From Colwellia sp. RSH04 (GTDB lineage: Bacteria > Pseudomonadota > Gammaproteobacteria > Enterobacterales > Alteromonadaceae), in assembly GCF_003545765.1 (NCBI RefSeq), contig NZ_QXIO01000002.1, forward strand, positions 124,001 to 188,000: a DNA stretch of 64,000 bases. The letters run 5' to 3'. A model generated the notes under the pieces. The model was not told the origin of the DNA, did not search any database, and saw only the letters and a list, made by a program, of their open reading frames with translations. The translations under genes were made by a program, and so were the position numbers. This document shows positions 39,734-49,400 of the stretch, one piece after another; position 1 is the first letter of the stretch; each line of letters opens with the position of its first letter.

Positions 39734-40096
39734 TTAAAACCTTAATATACAGTCATGTTGCTTTAATTTAGCAGCGAACTCTTTAGCAGGTAATATATTT
39801 ACCTTCTCTATATGAAATGCATTTGAAAGTTTGCGTTCTTGAAGTGATTCTAAACAAACATAAATATCTTCAATGTCATAAAATTCGAATGCTGAAAATG
39901 TTTTCAAATAATCCTTCATGGATAACTGTTGGCCATCTTGGTTAGGTATTAATTGAAATACACCTTCTCCTTGAAAAAACAAAGACACACCTTGTTCATA
40001 TGAGCCAAAAATTAACGCAATATCTAAAGAATCTTTACCGAAGGTAGAGGAATAGGGCGCTTTACTGTTAAGAATAGCTAAAACTTTATTTGCCAT
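39734..40096 (-). CDS. tusC: TusC sulfur relay subunit
   Basis: 120 residues, DsrE/DsrF fold: LAILNSKAPYSSTFGKDSLDIALIFGSYEQGVSLFF is typical. Second gene of tusDCB; overlaps the tusD stop by one base. Part of the TusBCD complex. Confidence 0.92.
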   Translation of the reverse strand: MANKVLAILNSKAPYSSTFGKDSLDIALIFGSYEQGVSLFFQGEGVFQLIPNQDGQQLSMKDYLKTFSAFEFYDIEDIYVCLESLQERKLSNAFHIEKVNILPAKEFAAKLKQHDCILRF

Positions 40097-40479
40097 CAGA
40101 ATTGTACTACCCGATCAGCATAATTAGTTAATTCAACTAATTCACCTAAACCTGATACAGCAAACGCATTATCAATGTTTGATAATTGTGAATCTGGCTT
40201 TATTGTTTCATCAATACACAAACCACGTTTACTCGCTGCAGTAGCACAAAGATGAAGAGGTAACTTAAATTTGTTTTTTAACGTTAACCATTTTGCATTA
40301 GCCTGATATTCATCACTTGGAATATCAACATAGCTGTTAGCATGCATAACGCCATCTTGGTAAAAAAAGACCCCGACAATGTCAATCTGCATAGCTAAAG
40401 CTGCTTCAACATATTCAATTGCGGTTACCGACAAGTTACTACTTGGCGGTGATGTAATAATTACAGCGAGTTTATTCAC
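40096..40479 (-). CDS. tusD: TusD sulfurtransferase subunit
   Basis: 127 residues from GTG at 40479, with AGGA 6 bases upstream on the minus strand. The ATG at 40524 is rejected: it lies in the preceding terminator, and E. coli TusD is also about 128 residues. Sulfur-carrying Cys in LHLCATAASKRGL. It accepts sulfur from TusA and hands it to TusE. Confidence 0.92.
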   Translation of the reverse strand: MNKLAVIITSPPSSNLSVTAIEYVEAALAMQIDIVGVFFYQDGVMHANSYVDIPSDEYQANAKWLTLKNKFKLPLHLCATAASKRGLCIDETIKPDSQLSNIDNAFAVSGLGELVELTNYADRVVQF

Positions 40480-40502
40480 GTTATATCCTGAAAAAAATCC
40501 AT

Positions 40503-40532
40503 AAAAAAAAGCCTCGTTAATCACGAGGCTTT
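40503..40532 (-). terminator. terminator of yccA
   Basis: GCCTCGT (40511-40517) pairs with ACGAGGC (40523-40529) around TAATC; on the minus strand it is followed by a U run (A-run 40503-40510). Separates yccA from the tus operon. Confidence 0.9.
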
Positions 40533-40578
40533 AAATTATAGCAATAAGCTAATAAGCAAACTACATATTTGGTAGCAA

Positions 40579-41247
40579 TTAATCATCGCTACCAAATGCA
40601 CCTAATAAATGAAGTAGGTGTACAAAAATATTATAAATATTTAAATATAATGAAATTGTTGCTCTGATATAGTTACGCTCACCGCCATTAATGATACGGC
40701 TTGTATCGTATAAAATTAAACCAGACATAATCATAATAATAGCAGCACTAATCGCTAAAGATAATGCAGGGATTTGGAAAAACATATTTGCCAAGCTCGC
40801 TACAATTGCAACGATTAAACCCACCATTAAAAAGCCACCCATAAATGAGAAGTCTTTTTTACTGGTTAATGCATAGCCAGATAATGCAAAGAAGATTAAT
40901 GCCGTACCACCTAATGCTTGCATAATTAAAGTGCCGCCGTTAGGCATTGCTGCATAAGCGTTTAACATTGGCCCTAATGAAGCCCCCATTAAACCAGTGA
41001 AAGCGAAAATCCAGTAAATACCACTTGCTTGATCTGCTTTTTTGTTAACAACAAACATTAATCCAAATGCTACTAGGGTCATTACTAGCGCAGTCATATG
41101 TGACAAGTTCATTGCCATCGATATACCTGCAGTAACAGCACTAAATGCTAAGGTCATTGATAACAACATATAGGTATTTTTTAATACCTTATTAATTTCA
41201 ATAGCAGAACTATGGCTAGCTGTTTGAAAATTCATATTTGATTGCAT
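40579..41247 (-). CDS. yccA: YccA, Bax-inhibitor-1 family membrane protein
   Basis: 222 residues, seven hydrophobic segments and the BI-1 features GLILYDTSRII and a C-terminal LYLNIYNIFVHLLHLLGAFGSDD. In E. coli YccA modulates the protease FtsH and lies beside tusE; the same proximity is kept here. Monocistronic, with its own terminator. The 167 bases upstream hold no visible gene. Confidence 0.95.
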   Translation of the reverse strand: MQSNMNFQTASHSSAIEINKVLKNTYMLLSMTLAFSAVTAGISMAMNLSHMTALVMTLVAFGLMFVVNKKADQASGIYWIFAFTGLMGASLGPMLNAYAAMPNGGTLIMQALGGTALIFFALSGYALTSKKDFSFMGGFLMVGLIVAIVASLANMFFQIPALSLAISAAIIMIMSGLILYDTSRIINGGERNYIRATISLYLNIYNIFVHLLHLLGAFGSDD

Positions 41248-41414
41248 AATCTTTCCTTTAAAAATTATTATACTTATTTAGATAGGGTTAAAAATAATAA
41301 GTTCAAGTCTTATTGCAAAGTTAACCATTCAATCCTTGACATATTATGGCACGGGTTATTTTTAATTACTATGCTATTACCTGCATATTAATGATAATAA
41401 ATTGTTTTCTTTTG

Positions 41415-41996
41415 TTAACCATTTATAACTTGCTCTCTTCTATAACAAGATAAAGCATGATCATTTATCAAGCCACAGGCTTGAAGGTGAGCATAGCATA
41501 TCGTTGAACCAAAAAACTTTATACCTCGTTTTTTTAAGTCTTTACTAATATTGTCAGAAAGTGCTGAAGTAGCAGGGTAGTCAGACAAATCTTTTAGTTC
41601 ATTTATTATTGGTGTACCGTTAACAAAGCCCCACAAGTAATTGCAGAAGCTACCAAACTCTTTTTGAATCGCTATAAATATTTGAGCATTATTTATAGCT
41701 GCGTTTATTTTCGCTCTGTTGCGAATGATACCTTCATTAAGCATTAACTCTTCAACTTTAGCTTGATCAAATTTCGCGACACGTTGCACATCAAAATTGG
41801 CGAATGCTTTTTCATACCCCTTACGACGCTTTAAAATTGTGTACCAACTTAACCCGGCTTGAGCAGATTCTAAAATTAAAAACTCAAACATCTTTTTATC
41901 ATCGTGCACAGGTACACCCCATTCTTTATCATGGTATTCAACATAATCAGGTTTACTTAGATCTAACCATGGGCATCGACAGTTATTTTTAGTCAT
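41415..41996 (-). CDS. tag: DNA-3-methyladenine glycosylase I
   Basis: 193 residues from ATG at 41996, matching the E. coli start region (CPW...YHDKEWGVP). Residues upstream in the frame (to 42062) are not family sequence. Glu in FEFLILESAQAGLSW, zinc Cys at the N-terminus and His/Cys near the end, CYAHLQACGLINDH. It removes 3-methyladenine from alkylated DNA. Confidence 0.95.
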   Translation of the reverse strand: MTKNNCRCPWLDLSKPDYVEYHDKEWGVPVHDDKKMFEFLILESAQAGLSWYTILKRRKGYEKAFANFDVQRVAKFDQAKVEELMLNEGIIRNRAKINAAINNAQIFIAIQKEFGSFCNYLWGFVNGTPIINELKDLSDYPATSALSDNISKDLKKRGIKFFGSTICYAHLQACGLINDHALSCYRREQVING

Positions 41997-42094
41997 AATA
42001 TTCTCAACATTTATATGAATTGCCTGATTTAAAAGCAAGTTGTCTATTTTATTAGCAAACAATCAATAAACTGTATTAATTAGTAAAATAGTGC

Positions 42095-42123
42095 TTTACA
42101 ACGTTCATTAGAGACTTTAATAT
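42095..42123 (+). promoter_or_regulatory. promoter of first tRNA-Ser gene
   Basis: TTTACA (42095-42100), 17-base spacer, TAATAT (42118-42123), followed by the GC-rich TCGCCTCG typical of stable-RNA discriminators. The second tRNA-Ser copy has the same arrangement. Confidence 0.6.
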
Positions 42124-42161
42124 TCGCCTCGTCTTCAAGCAAGCATTGTTTTAAGACGATT

Positions 42162-42252
42162 GGTGAGATGGCTGAGTGGTCGAAAGCACTGGTCTTGAAA
42201 ACCAGCAAGGGTTTGTAGCCCTTCTAGGGTTCAAATCCCTATCTCACCGCCA
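42162..42252 (+). tRNA. tRNA-Ser(UGA), copy 1
   Basis: 91 bases including encoded CCA. Acceptor GGTGAGA/TCTCACC, long class II variable arm (around 42206-42223), anticodon TGA at 42196-42198 in loop CTTGAAA, and T arm with GTTCAAATC. Identical base for base to the copy at 46494. Confidence 0.97.
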
Positions 42253-42258
42253 TATATT

Positions 42259-42289
42259 AAAGCCCGTTACGAAAGTAACGGGCTTTTTT
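42259..42289 (+). terminator. terminator after tRNA-Ser copy 1
   Basis: AGCCCGTTAC (42261-42270), GAAA tetraloop, GTAACGGGCT (42275-42284), T run. Perfect 10-bp stem. Confidence 0.95.
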
Positions 42290-42310
42290 GCTTTCTAGAT
42301 TTAGACATTT

Positions 42311-42805
42311 ATGAAAATTATTTTACTGACCCATGAACGTGAAGTGAAAAGAATCACTAATACAGGCTTTCTTGCACTAGATGGTTCAAATAATATTGTT
42401 GAACGGGTGGTGTGGAATAGGGTAAACCCAAACAAATACCTTGTTAACTTAATAGAAAACGATGAAGCCATATTGCTCTATTCTAAGAGTGATATTTCAA
42501 CGACGAACATAGTGACTACTCAGTCAACTTTCAAAAAACCAGCTTTCATTGAGCATTACGAAAATATCATTATTATTGATAGTACTTGGCAAGAAGCTAG
42601 GAAAATATTCAATCATAGTGCCTATTTAAAAAGTGCGCCACGATGTACGTTAAACACAGGTAGTCGCTCGCTATATAACCTTAGAGCCAACCAACCGCAC
42701 GGCGGTCTTTGTACAATAGAGTGTATAATTGAAGTACTAAAACTTAAAAATGAACATAAAATAGCCGCTGATTTATTAATAAAATTTCAGCTATTTAACG
42801 GTTAA
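42311..42805 (+). CDS. DTW-domain protein (TapT/YfiP-like tRNA acp-transferase family)
   Basis: 164 residues. The DTW signature (DxTW) appears as IIIDSTWQEARKIF, followed by R.ANQPHGGLCTIECII, the family's second block. Members transfer the aminocarboxypropyl group of SAM to uridine in tRNA (acp3U). It is shorter than YfiP (232) and lacks the N-terminal zinc cysteines, so the exact target is open. Lies directly after the tRNA-Ser terminator. Confidence 0.82.
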   Translation: MKIILLTHEREVKRITNTGFLALDGSNNIVERVVWNRVNPNKYLVNLIENDEAILLYSKSDISTTNIVTTQSTFKKPAFIEHYENIIIIDSTWQEARKIFNHSAYLKSAPRCTLNTGSRSLYNLRANQPHGGLCTIECIIEVLKLKNEHKIAADLLIKFQLFNG

Positions 42806-42904
42806 TAACGCGCTACACCAAAACAATACTTCGAAACTCTTCAGCAATCAAAGTATAATTGCTGTATTACCATTAACGGTATTCAATTAAGGCAGTTTTT
42901 TCGC

Positions 42905-44488
42905 ATGGCAGTACCAACGTGTAATCCCGAACTTTCAACCTCTAAAGTTCTTATTGATAGCAATAACTCTCAATACCCCCCAAAAATTATACTTGCTACA
43001 CTTAATGCTAGGTATTTTCACACTAGCTTTGGTTTACGCTATCTTTATGCCAACTTACAAGAATTGCAGCCATTTTGTCAGATAAAAGAGTTTATTATTC
43101 AAATGCGAGCGTTAGATATTGTCGAACAAATATTAGCCTCTAAACCTAGTATTGTTGGTTTTGGTGTCTACATTTGGAATATCGTTGAAACCACCAATGT
43201 CGTTAATTTATTAAAAGTGATTGCACCAGAGGTAAAAGTTATTTTAGGCGGCCCTGAAGTTAGTTATGAAACAGAGCAGCAAGCTATTGTTGAATGTGCC
43301 GATTACGTATTAACAGGGCCAGCTGATATTAGCTTTTATCAATTGTGCAAAGATATTATTAATCAAACACCACCAGATAAAAAAGTTCTAAACTCCAAGC
43401 CAGTGCCACTAGAAGACTTAGCTTTACCTTATGAATATTACACTGATGAAGATCTAGAAAAACGCCTTTTGTATGTTGAGGCGTCACGCGGCTGCCCCTT
43501 TAAATGTGAGTTTTGTTTATCGTCACTAGATAAATCATCTGTGCCATTTGAGTTAAATAACTTTTTAGACCAAATGGAAGTTCTTTACCAACGGGGCGCT
43601 AGAAACTTTAAATTTATTGATAGAACTTTCAATTTAAATATTAATACGACCATGCAAATTATGCTGTTCTTCTTAGATAAGATGACAGACGACCTTTATT
43701 TACACTTTGAAGTAGTACCTGATCACCTGCCTAGAAAACTTAAAGCGCTGTTGTCGCAATTTCCGCAAAATAGTTTGCAATTTGAAATTGGTATACAGAC
43801 TTTTAATACTGATGTTCAAGCCAATATTAACCGAAAACAGAATAACGATAAATCGAAAGAAAACTTGTTATGGCTGAGAGAAAACACCAGTGCGCATATA
43901 CATGCCGACCTCATTTTTGGTTTACCGGGTGAAACCTTAGAAACCTTTAAAGATAGTTTTAACCAGCTTTATCATTGTCGTCCTCATGAGATACAAATGG
44001 GTATATTGAAGCGTTTAAAAGGTAGCCCAATAATTAGGCATACACAAGCGTTTGATTTACGTTTTAACCCTTTACCACCCTTTGATATTTTGAGCACCGA
44101 TAGAGTCAGTTTTAATACTATGCAACGAGTTAATCGCTTTGCTAGATATTGGGACATGATAGGTAACTCGGGACGATTTAAAAATACATTACCTTATATA
44201 TTGTCTGAGAAACCTTTCGACGATTTTATGGCGATTACTGAGTGGATATTTAGTAAAACAGGGCAAATTCATAAAATAAACCTGAAAAAGCTTTTTGAAT
44301 TAATTTCACAAGCAGTTGAAGCGTTATTTCCAGAAAAACACCAAGTAGTTATTTCAAAAATTGAGATTGATTACAAGGCATCCCAATTAAAAAGTATTTT
44401 TAGTGGGCTAAAGCTCTATGCTGTTCAACAAGTCGAAACCGTCAGTAAAAATAAAGCGTTGAAACGTCAACAACAACATATGAGCTAA
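42905..44488 (+). CDS. B12-binding-domain radical SAM protein
   Basis: 527 residues. An N-terminal Rossmann-like cobalamin-binding domain (about 25-140: ILATLNARYFHTSFGLRYL, GFGVYIWN, ILGGPEVSYE) is followed by a radical SAM barrel with the cluster motif CPFKCEFC. The C-terminal ~150 residues correspond to the DUF4080 region. Substrate unknown; I make no functional claim beyond radical chemistry, and cobalamin dependence is predicted, not shown. Confidence 0.87.
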   Translation: MAVPTCNPELSTSKVLIDSNNSQYPPKIILATLNARYFHTSFGLRYLYANLQELQPFCQIKEFIIQMRALDIVEQILASKPSIVGFGVYIWNIVETTNVVNLLKVIAPEVKVILGGPEVSYETEQQAIVECADYVLTGPADISFYQLCKDIINQTPPDKKVLNSKPVPLEDLALPYEYYTDEDLEKRLLYVEASRGCPFKCEFCLSSLDKSSVPFELNNFLDQMEVLYQRGARNFKFIDRTFNLNINTTMQIMLFFLDKMTDDLYLHFEVVPDHLPRKLKALLSQFPQNSLQFEIGIQTFNTDVQANINRKQNNDKSKENLLWLRENTSAHIHADLIFGLPGETLETFKDSFNQLYHCRPHEIQMGILKRLKGSPIIRHTQAFDLRFNPLPPFDILSTDRVSFNTMQRVNRFARYWDMIGNSGRFKNTLPYILSEKPFDDFMAITEWIFSKTGQIHKINLKKLFELISQAVEALFPEKHQVVISKIEIDYKASQLKSIFSGLKLYAVQQVETVSKNKALKRQQQHMS

Positions 44489-44500
44489 TAAACAATAAAG

Positions 44501-45106
44501 CTACTTTTTTATAAATACTAATAATTGATTATTAGCGGGCATAGGGTAGTCATGTTTTAAATATAACTTAGCAGAATCAGCTAATGCTATAATGTTTTCA
44601 AAATCACGTACTCCGCTATTTATATCACGTTCTTTTAACCACAGATCAAAATTAGCGTTACTTTCACTGGTAAATTTGTTTTTATATTTAAATGGACCAT
44701 AAATGCAAAGCGTAGCTCCCTTTGATAAATTATCAGCAATTGATTGAAAAAATTTAATCACAAGTTGCCAGCTTATAATATGTAGCGTATTTGCAGTGAA
44801 AACGGTATCGATGGGTGTTTTAATGTTAGTTTTAGGCCAAGGGTTGTTTAAATCAAATTCAATCGGTTTTTGAATATTTTTAGCAGGGTAGTCTTTAATC
44901 CATGCATTTATACTCCCATGGTTTAAAGATAAATCGCTAGGTTGCCAAGTTAAGTGTTGTAAATGTTTAGCTAGAAATACGGTATGTTGGCCAGTACCTG
45001 AACCTATCTCGAGTAAGTGTCGTGAATTCTGAAGTTCTTTCATTAAAATATTTAAAATAGGTGTTTTATTATTCTCGCACGCTTGCGAATAAAGTTTGTT
45101 AGTCAT
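44501..45106 (-). CDS. DUF938 SAM-dependent methyltransferase
   Basis: 201 residues. SAM motif LLEIGSGTGQHTVFLA and the DUF938 features WQPSDLS, FTANTLHIISW and YGPFKY. Substrate unknown. Five bases after the next minus-strand gene, so the two form a pair. Convergent with the radical SAM gene. Confidence 0.88.
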   Translation of the reverse strand: MTNKLYSQACENNKTPILNILMKELQNSRHLLEIGSGTGQHTVFLAKHLQHLTWQPSDLSLNHGSINAWIKDYPAKNIQKPIEFDLNNPWPKTNIKTPIDTVFTANTLHIISWQLVIKFFQSIADNLSKGATLCIYGPFKYKNKFTSESNANFDLWLKERDINSGVRDFENIIALADSAKLYLKHDYPMPANNQLLVFIKK

Positions 45107-45111
45107 GATGC

Positions 45112-46242
45112 TTATTCAAATTCAGTTTTAAATGGCAGTAAGTTACTACAACGTTGCTGGTACATTAACATATGCTGTTGTTCTTGCTTGCAAAAGTTTT
45201 CTACTGCCGACCTAAACGGTATATGTTTTATCCAATGGTAAGAGTAGGTCAGCACAGGCTCAAAACCACGCTGAATTTTATGTTCGCCTTGCGTGCCTGG
45301 GTTAAAGCGCTTTAATTTATTTTCAATACAAAACTCAATACCACGATAATAACAAAGCTCAAAATGTAGATTTTTATATGGTTTAGTACTTCCCCAATAA
45401 CGTCCGAACAATTGCTGTTCATCAAAAAAGAATAGTGCACTTGCTATGTCTTCTTCACCATTATTTGCAATGATTAATAAGATGTTGCTTGCCATGTTCT
45501 CTAAACACAGTTCAAAAAAGCTATAGCTTAAATGTAGTTGATGACCTCTTTTAAGATACGTGAGTTGATATGTTAGATAAAAGAATTTTAGATCGTCAGT
45601 CGTTATTTCATCACCTGTTAATTGACGTATAGTTAACCCTTGCTGTGTTACTGACTTACGCTCTTTTAAGGTGTTTTTTCTTTTTCTTGACGTAAAAGTA
45701 TTCAGAAAATCATTAAAGGTTTCATAATTACGGTTAAACCAATGAAACTGAACGGTATTGCGTTCATATATATTGTTTGGTAGTGGTTTAGTTATTTGCT
45801 CGGTAAATAAAAGGTGCCAGCTATTGATGTCATTCTGCAGGCAATGGTCTGACAATGAATTAAGTAGCTCAACGATATCAATGTGGTTTGAAAATAACTT
45901 GGTACTTTCAATTGGCGTAAACGGGCATGTAGCAACTAATTTAGGATAGTAATTAAGGTTGTGCTCTTGATATGCATCTGCCCAACTCCAATCGAATACG
46001 TATTCCCCCCAAGAGTGTGATTTTAAATACATTGGCATTATTGCGCTAACATGGCTTTGGTCACAAACGACTAAATGGTGAGGTTGCCATCCTTGTTCAA
46101 TACTAACAGATTGGCTTCGTTCAAGATTACATGCAAAGTTATAGTGTTCAAACGGACAGGAAGATTTTTTTAGTGCTTGCCAGTCAGCGGGGTTAATTTT
46201 ATCTATTGAGCTGAGGAAATTGATGTTGAAGTCATTCATCAA
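45112..46242 (-). CDS. GNAT-fold protein, peptidogalycan/DUF482 family
   Basis: 376 residues. The N-terminal INPADWQALKKSSCPFEHYNF and the C-terminal LHFELCYYRGIEFCIENKLKRFNPGTQGEHKIQRGFEP match the FemAB-like DUF482 group, known only by sequence. Possible acyltransferase; no substrate evident. ATGs at residues 1 and 2 are both possible. Likely operon with the DUF938 gene. Confidence 0.82.
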   Translation of the reverse strand: MMNDFNINFLSSIDKINPADWQALKKSSCPFEHYNFACNLERSQSVSIEQGWQPHHLVVCDQSHVSAIMPMYLKSHSWGEYVFDWSWADAYQEHNLNYYPKLVATCPFTPIESTKLFSNHIDIVELLNSLSDHCLQNDINSWHLLFTEQITKPLPNNIYERNTVQFHWFNRNYETFNDFLNTFTSRKRKNTLKERKSVTQQGLTIRQLTGDEITTDDLKFFYLTYQLTYLKRGHQLHLSYSFFELCLENMASNILLIIANNGEEDIASALFFFDEQQLFGRYWGSTKPYKNLHFELCYYRGIEFCIENKLKRFNPGTQGEHKIQRGFEPVLTYSYHWIKHIPFRSAVENFCKQEQQHMLMYQQRCSNLLPFKTEFE

Positions 46243-46406
46243 TGAAAACCTTTATTACTGACACTTTTTTACATCATAACCTTAAATATCAATGTTTAAC
46301 TACCAGTTTAATCACTGCAGTTATCATGTATTTGCTGTTTTAATCACTATTTAGCCATACTATTTAAAAAATATTAGTTTTTTTTTGAATAATCCTCATT
46401 TATTTC

Positions 46407-46435
46407 TTTACAAACAGTTAACGACTATTTAGAAT
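46407..46435 (+). promoter_or_regulatory. promoter of second tRNA-Ser gene
   Basis: TTTACA (46407-46412), 17-base spacer, TAGAAT (46430-46435), then TCGCCCC. Same layout and discriminator as the promoter of copy 1. Confidence 0.6.
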
Positions 46436-46493
46436 TCGCCCCGCTTTTAAGGAAACTTTAAAAGTTTCTAACTTATTAAGCTTAAAAGTAATT

Positions 46494-46584
46494 GGTGAGA
46501 TGGCTGAGTGGTCGAAAGCACTGGTCTTGAAAACCAGCAAGGGTTTGTAGCCCTTCTAGGGTTCAAATCCCTATCTCACCGCCA
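46494..46584 (+). tRNA. tRNA-Ser(UGA), copy 2
   Basis: 91 bases with encoded CCA, identical to the copy at 42162-42252. Flanking sequence differs apart from the promoter layout and a few bases on either side, so the copies are not part of one large recent duplication. Confidence 0.97.
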
Positions 46585-46592
46585 TATATATT

Positions 46593-46624
46593 AAAAGCCG
46601 CTACCAGTTAGCGGCTTTTTTTTT
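46593..46624 (+). terminator. terminator after tRNA-Ser copy 2
   Basis: AAGCCGCTA (46595-46603), loop CCAGT, TAGCGGCTT (46609-46617), T run. Confidence 0.92.
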
Positions 46625-46644
46625 AGTGTTAATTCTATAAAGGA

Positions 46645-48048
46645 ATGAATGTGTTTAAACCAAACAATAAGAAAAACAACTTTCTTACCAAATATGCTAA
46701 ATCATGTTTATGTTTTGTTGCAGTATCTTCTTCCTTTAATACCCATGCCAATTCAACACCTGTTGAATTAAAACCAGCTATCAGCACTGAAAACATTGAA
46801 GAAGTTTATAAAAAATCGATTACCAATACGAGCTGGGAAAACTTAACTCCTAATGAAGACTTTTACCAATCTCCCTATAAAATGTCTTTGTTTAACCCGA
46901 AAAGTGGTGAAGATGGCGCAAGACTTTGGTCACAAACCAGTTCAATATTTGCCTATGGTTTTGGTGTTATAGGGCTAATCGCTTTGTTACCAGAAGATAT
47001 CTCTAATTGGGATAAAGAAGAAGGTATTTTTAATAAGTGGTCTGATAATGTTAAAGAAGGTCCTGTGTGGGATCGTGATACGGGTATGCTTAACTTTGTT
47101 GGCCACCCTTATTTTGGTGGTGTTTATTATCAAGTTGCTCGTAAATCAGGCTATAGGCAGTGGGATGCCTTTTTATATTCCACGTTAATGTCTACTTTTT
47201 ATTGGGAATATGGTATTGAATCATTTGCAGAAGTCCCCTCTATTCAAGACTTAGTCATAACACCTGTTCTTGGTTGGGCTTATGGTGAGTGGGCATATAA
47301 TACTGAAATGGATATCCGAGAAGATGGTGGAACTATTTGGGGTTCAAGTGCGTTAGGCAGTACAGTATTAGCTATATTAGATCCTGTTGATAGTTTAAGT
47401 GTTGGTGTTAACAACTTATTTGGTCGAGAAATTATTCGAGCAGGTACCGGATTTGTTAGCTTTAACGAAGTACCCGTAGATGATATTGGCAACACAGAAA
47501 ATCAAATTAAACTTAATATATCATTGCAATTAGGTGAGGGCGGTACTTACTCAGGTAATCATAAAACCTATAAACGAGTAAACGACCCTGTTGATACGGG
47601 TATTATCGGTATGTCTTATGGGGTTGGTCATATTGAACTTGACGAATCATGGATGATAGAAGGAGGAACTACAACAGAATATACTTTAGGCTTATATTTT
47701 TCTAAGCAGTTCTCGAGTAGAGTAAGTTATTCAAAAGCACAATTAACAGAGATACAAACAAACCAACCAATTGCCTACGAAAGTTATCGATTAAATGGAC
47801 AATATTATTTCAATACTGAAAGTAACTTTAGGCCTTATATTACAGCAGGTTTTGGCGAAATTATGTGGAAAAAAGACAATGACTACAAAAAACTTCAACT
47901 AAATGGTGGTATAGGGATGCACTACAAAATCAACAATAATTTTGCTATACAAGCCGATTGGCGTCATCATTACAGCACCAATGCTAAAACGTCTGAAAAT
48001 GCGTTTGCAACAAACCTGATTTACTTTTTTGGTACAGGCGAACGTTAA
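46645..48048 (+). CDS. DUF3943 outer-membrane beta-barrel protein
   Basis: 467 residues. Basic N-terminus and hydrophobic stretch ending FNTHA, probably a signal peptide (about 1-36). The DUF3943 segment FVGHPYFGGVYYQVARKSG lies at about 151-169. The C-terminal ~180 residues alternate polar and hydrophobic residues with aromatic girdles, as in an OmpA-type barrel. Function unknown. Followed by a lipoprotein and a secreted peptidase on the same strand. Confidence 0.82.
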   Translation: MNVFKPNNKKNNFLTKYAKSCLCFVAVSSSFNTHANSTPVELKPAISTENIEEVYKKSITNTSWENLTPNEDFYQSPYKMSLFNPKSGEDGARLWSQTSSIFAYGFGVIGLIALLPEDISNWDKEEGIFNKWSDNVKEGPVWDRDTGMLNFVGHPYFGGVYYQVARKSGYRQWDAFLYSTLMSTFYWEYGIESFAEVPSIQDLVITPVLGWAYGEWAYNTEMDIREDGGTIWGSSALGSTVLAILDPVDSLSVGVNNLFGREIIRAGTGFVSFNEVPVDDIGNTENQIKLNISLQLGEGGTYSGNHKTYKRVNDPVDTGIIGMSYGVGHIELDESWMIEGGTTTEYTLGLYFSKQFSSRVSYSKAQLTEIQTNQPIAYESYRLNGQYYFNTESNFRPYITAGFGEIMWKKDNDYKKLQLNGGIGMHYKINNNFAIQADWRHHYSTNAKTSENAFATNLIYFFGTGER

Positions 48049-48169
48049 TAACAGTCGCTTATACTTGTAACCAATTTGTAAGAAAGTATTAATATCTTCG
48101 TAGTTTGTTTTTCTTATTTTTTTTATGATCTACACTTTAATTATGATTAGCCATAATTAAGTGAAAAAT

Positions 48170-49354
48170 ATGAAAAAATTAGATGTGTTCGCATTAATTC
48201 TTTTATCAAGCTATACATTCTCTTGTTCTACCATCAATGTCCCTTTACCTACGCACGTCAAACAAAGTAATAATCTCTATTTAGATAATTCATTTAGCAG
48301 TGAAGAAGCTATTAAGGTAGAAACCGAAGAAGAGATATTCAAACTCGATCAACCCATGATTGATCTTGTCGAGAAAAAACTAAACAAACATCCAAGAACT
48401 CGTGATAGAGCAGATGCTTTACTTGATCATATATTTAATCATGAGGATATTTCATTAAAATATGATGGCAATGCCAATGTAACAGCAAGAGACGCCTATC
48501 ATAGTCAAACAGCCAACTGTATGTCTTTAACGGTAATGGCTTATGCATTAGCAACAGCTGCAAAACTCAACGTAAACTTTCAACAAATAGATGTACCTGA
48601 ATATTGGGTAAGAAACGGTAAATATAACCAATTAACTGGTCACATTAATTTAATAGTTAGGGAAGAAGATTCTCCTGGTTTACGTGTCGTTTGGGGTGAA
48701 GATGTTTTTCAAATCGACTTTGATCCAGATGCAGCTAAAAAATCATTTAGAAAACGTATTATTGATAAAAATACGGTGTTAGCAATGTTCTATAATAACA
48801 AAGGTGCTAATGCGTTAGTGAGCAAACAGTATAAAGTGGCTTATCAATACTTTAAAGCAGCTACAATATCTGATGGGGAGTTTAGTCCAGCTTGGGGTAA
48901 TTTAGGTATTCTTTATAAATTGAATGGCTATGAAAAACAGGCTGAAAAAGTCTACAGACATGCGATAAGCCTAAAAAATGATAATTTAACTTCATTATCT
49001 AATTTAGCATTGTTGCTTAAAAAGCAAAACCGATATGATGAAGCAAACAAAATAGAAAATTATATTGTTAAAATTAGAGCTAAAAACCCTTATTATCATG
49101 CGGTATTAGCTGATGAAGCCTTCTATATTGGTAATTATGAACAAGCGCTCATACATTATAACGATGCAATAAAACTAGATGATAACGAGCATGAGTTCTA
49201 TTTTGGTTTAGCAAAAGTTTACTATAAACTTGAACGATTGAAAGCAGCTAAACGTGCAATGAAAATGGCAATGACATTAAATAGAGCGAAAGATGTTGAT
49301 CGTTTGTACCTTGCTAAATTAAACCTATTAAGAGAACCTAAAACGAAACTATAA
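48170..49354 (+). CDS. lipoprotein with transglutaminase-like domain and TPR repeats
   Basis: 394 residues from ATG 48170 (a GTG at 48161 is also in frame). Signal peptide with lipobox-type Cys19. A papain/transglutaminase-like domain (about 75-190) shows Cys in TANCMSLTVMAYALA, His in TGHINLIV and Asp in IDFDPD, the SirB1-like arrangement. At least four TPR repeats follow (about 210-385). Probably periplasmic, lipid-anchored and interacting with peptides or proteins. I do not recognise a named homologue. Confidence 0.8.
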   Translation: MKKLDVFALILLSSYTFSCSTINVPLPTHVKQSNNLYLDNSFSSEEAIKVETEEEIFKLDQPMIDLVEKKLNKHPRTRDRADALLDHIFNHEDISLKYDGNANVTARDAYHSQTANCMSLTVMAYALATAAKLNVNFQQIDVPEYWVRNGKYNQLTGHINLIVREEDSPGLRVVWGEDVFQIDFDPDAAKKSFRKRIIDKNTVLAMFYNNKGANALVSKQYKVAYQYFKAATISDGEFSPAWGNLGILYKLNGYEKQAEKVYRHAISLKNDNLTSLSNLALLLKKQNRYDEANKIENYIVKIRAKNPYYHAVLADEAFYIGNYEQALIHYNDAIKLDDNEHEFYFGLAKVYYKLERLKAAKRAMKMAMTLNRAKDVDRLYLAKLNLLREPKTKL

Positions 49355-49400
49355 TAGATAAATTAGCTTGTTATAATAGTTGAATTACAATAGGTCTTAC

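Noticed and set aside
42162-46584. A genomic island integrated at tRNA-Ser.
   Set aside because: No integrase lies inside the bracketed block, and the repeats are whole working tRNA genes with their own promoters, not partial att copies. Duplication remains possible but an island is not supported.
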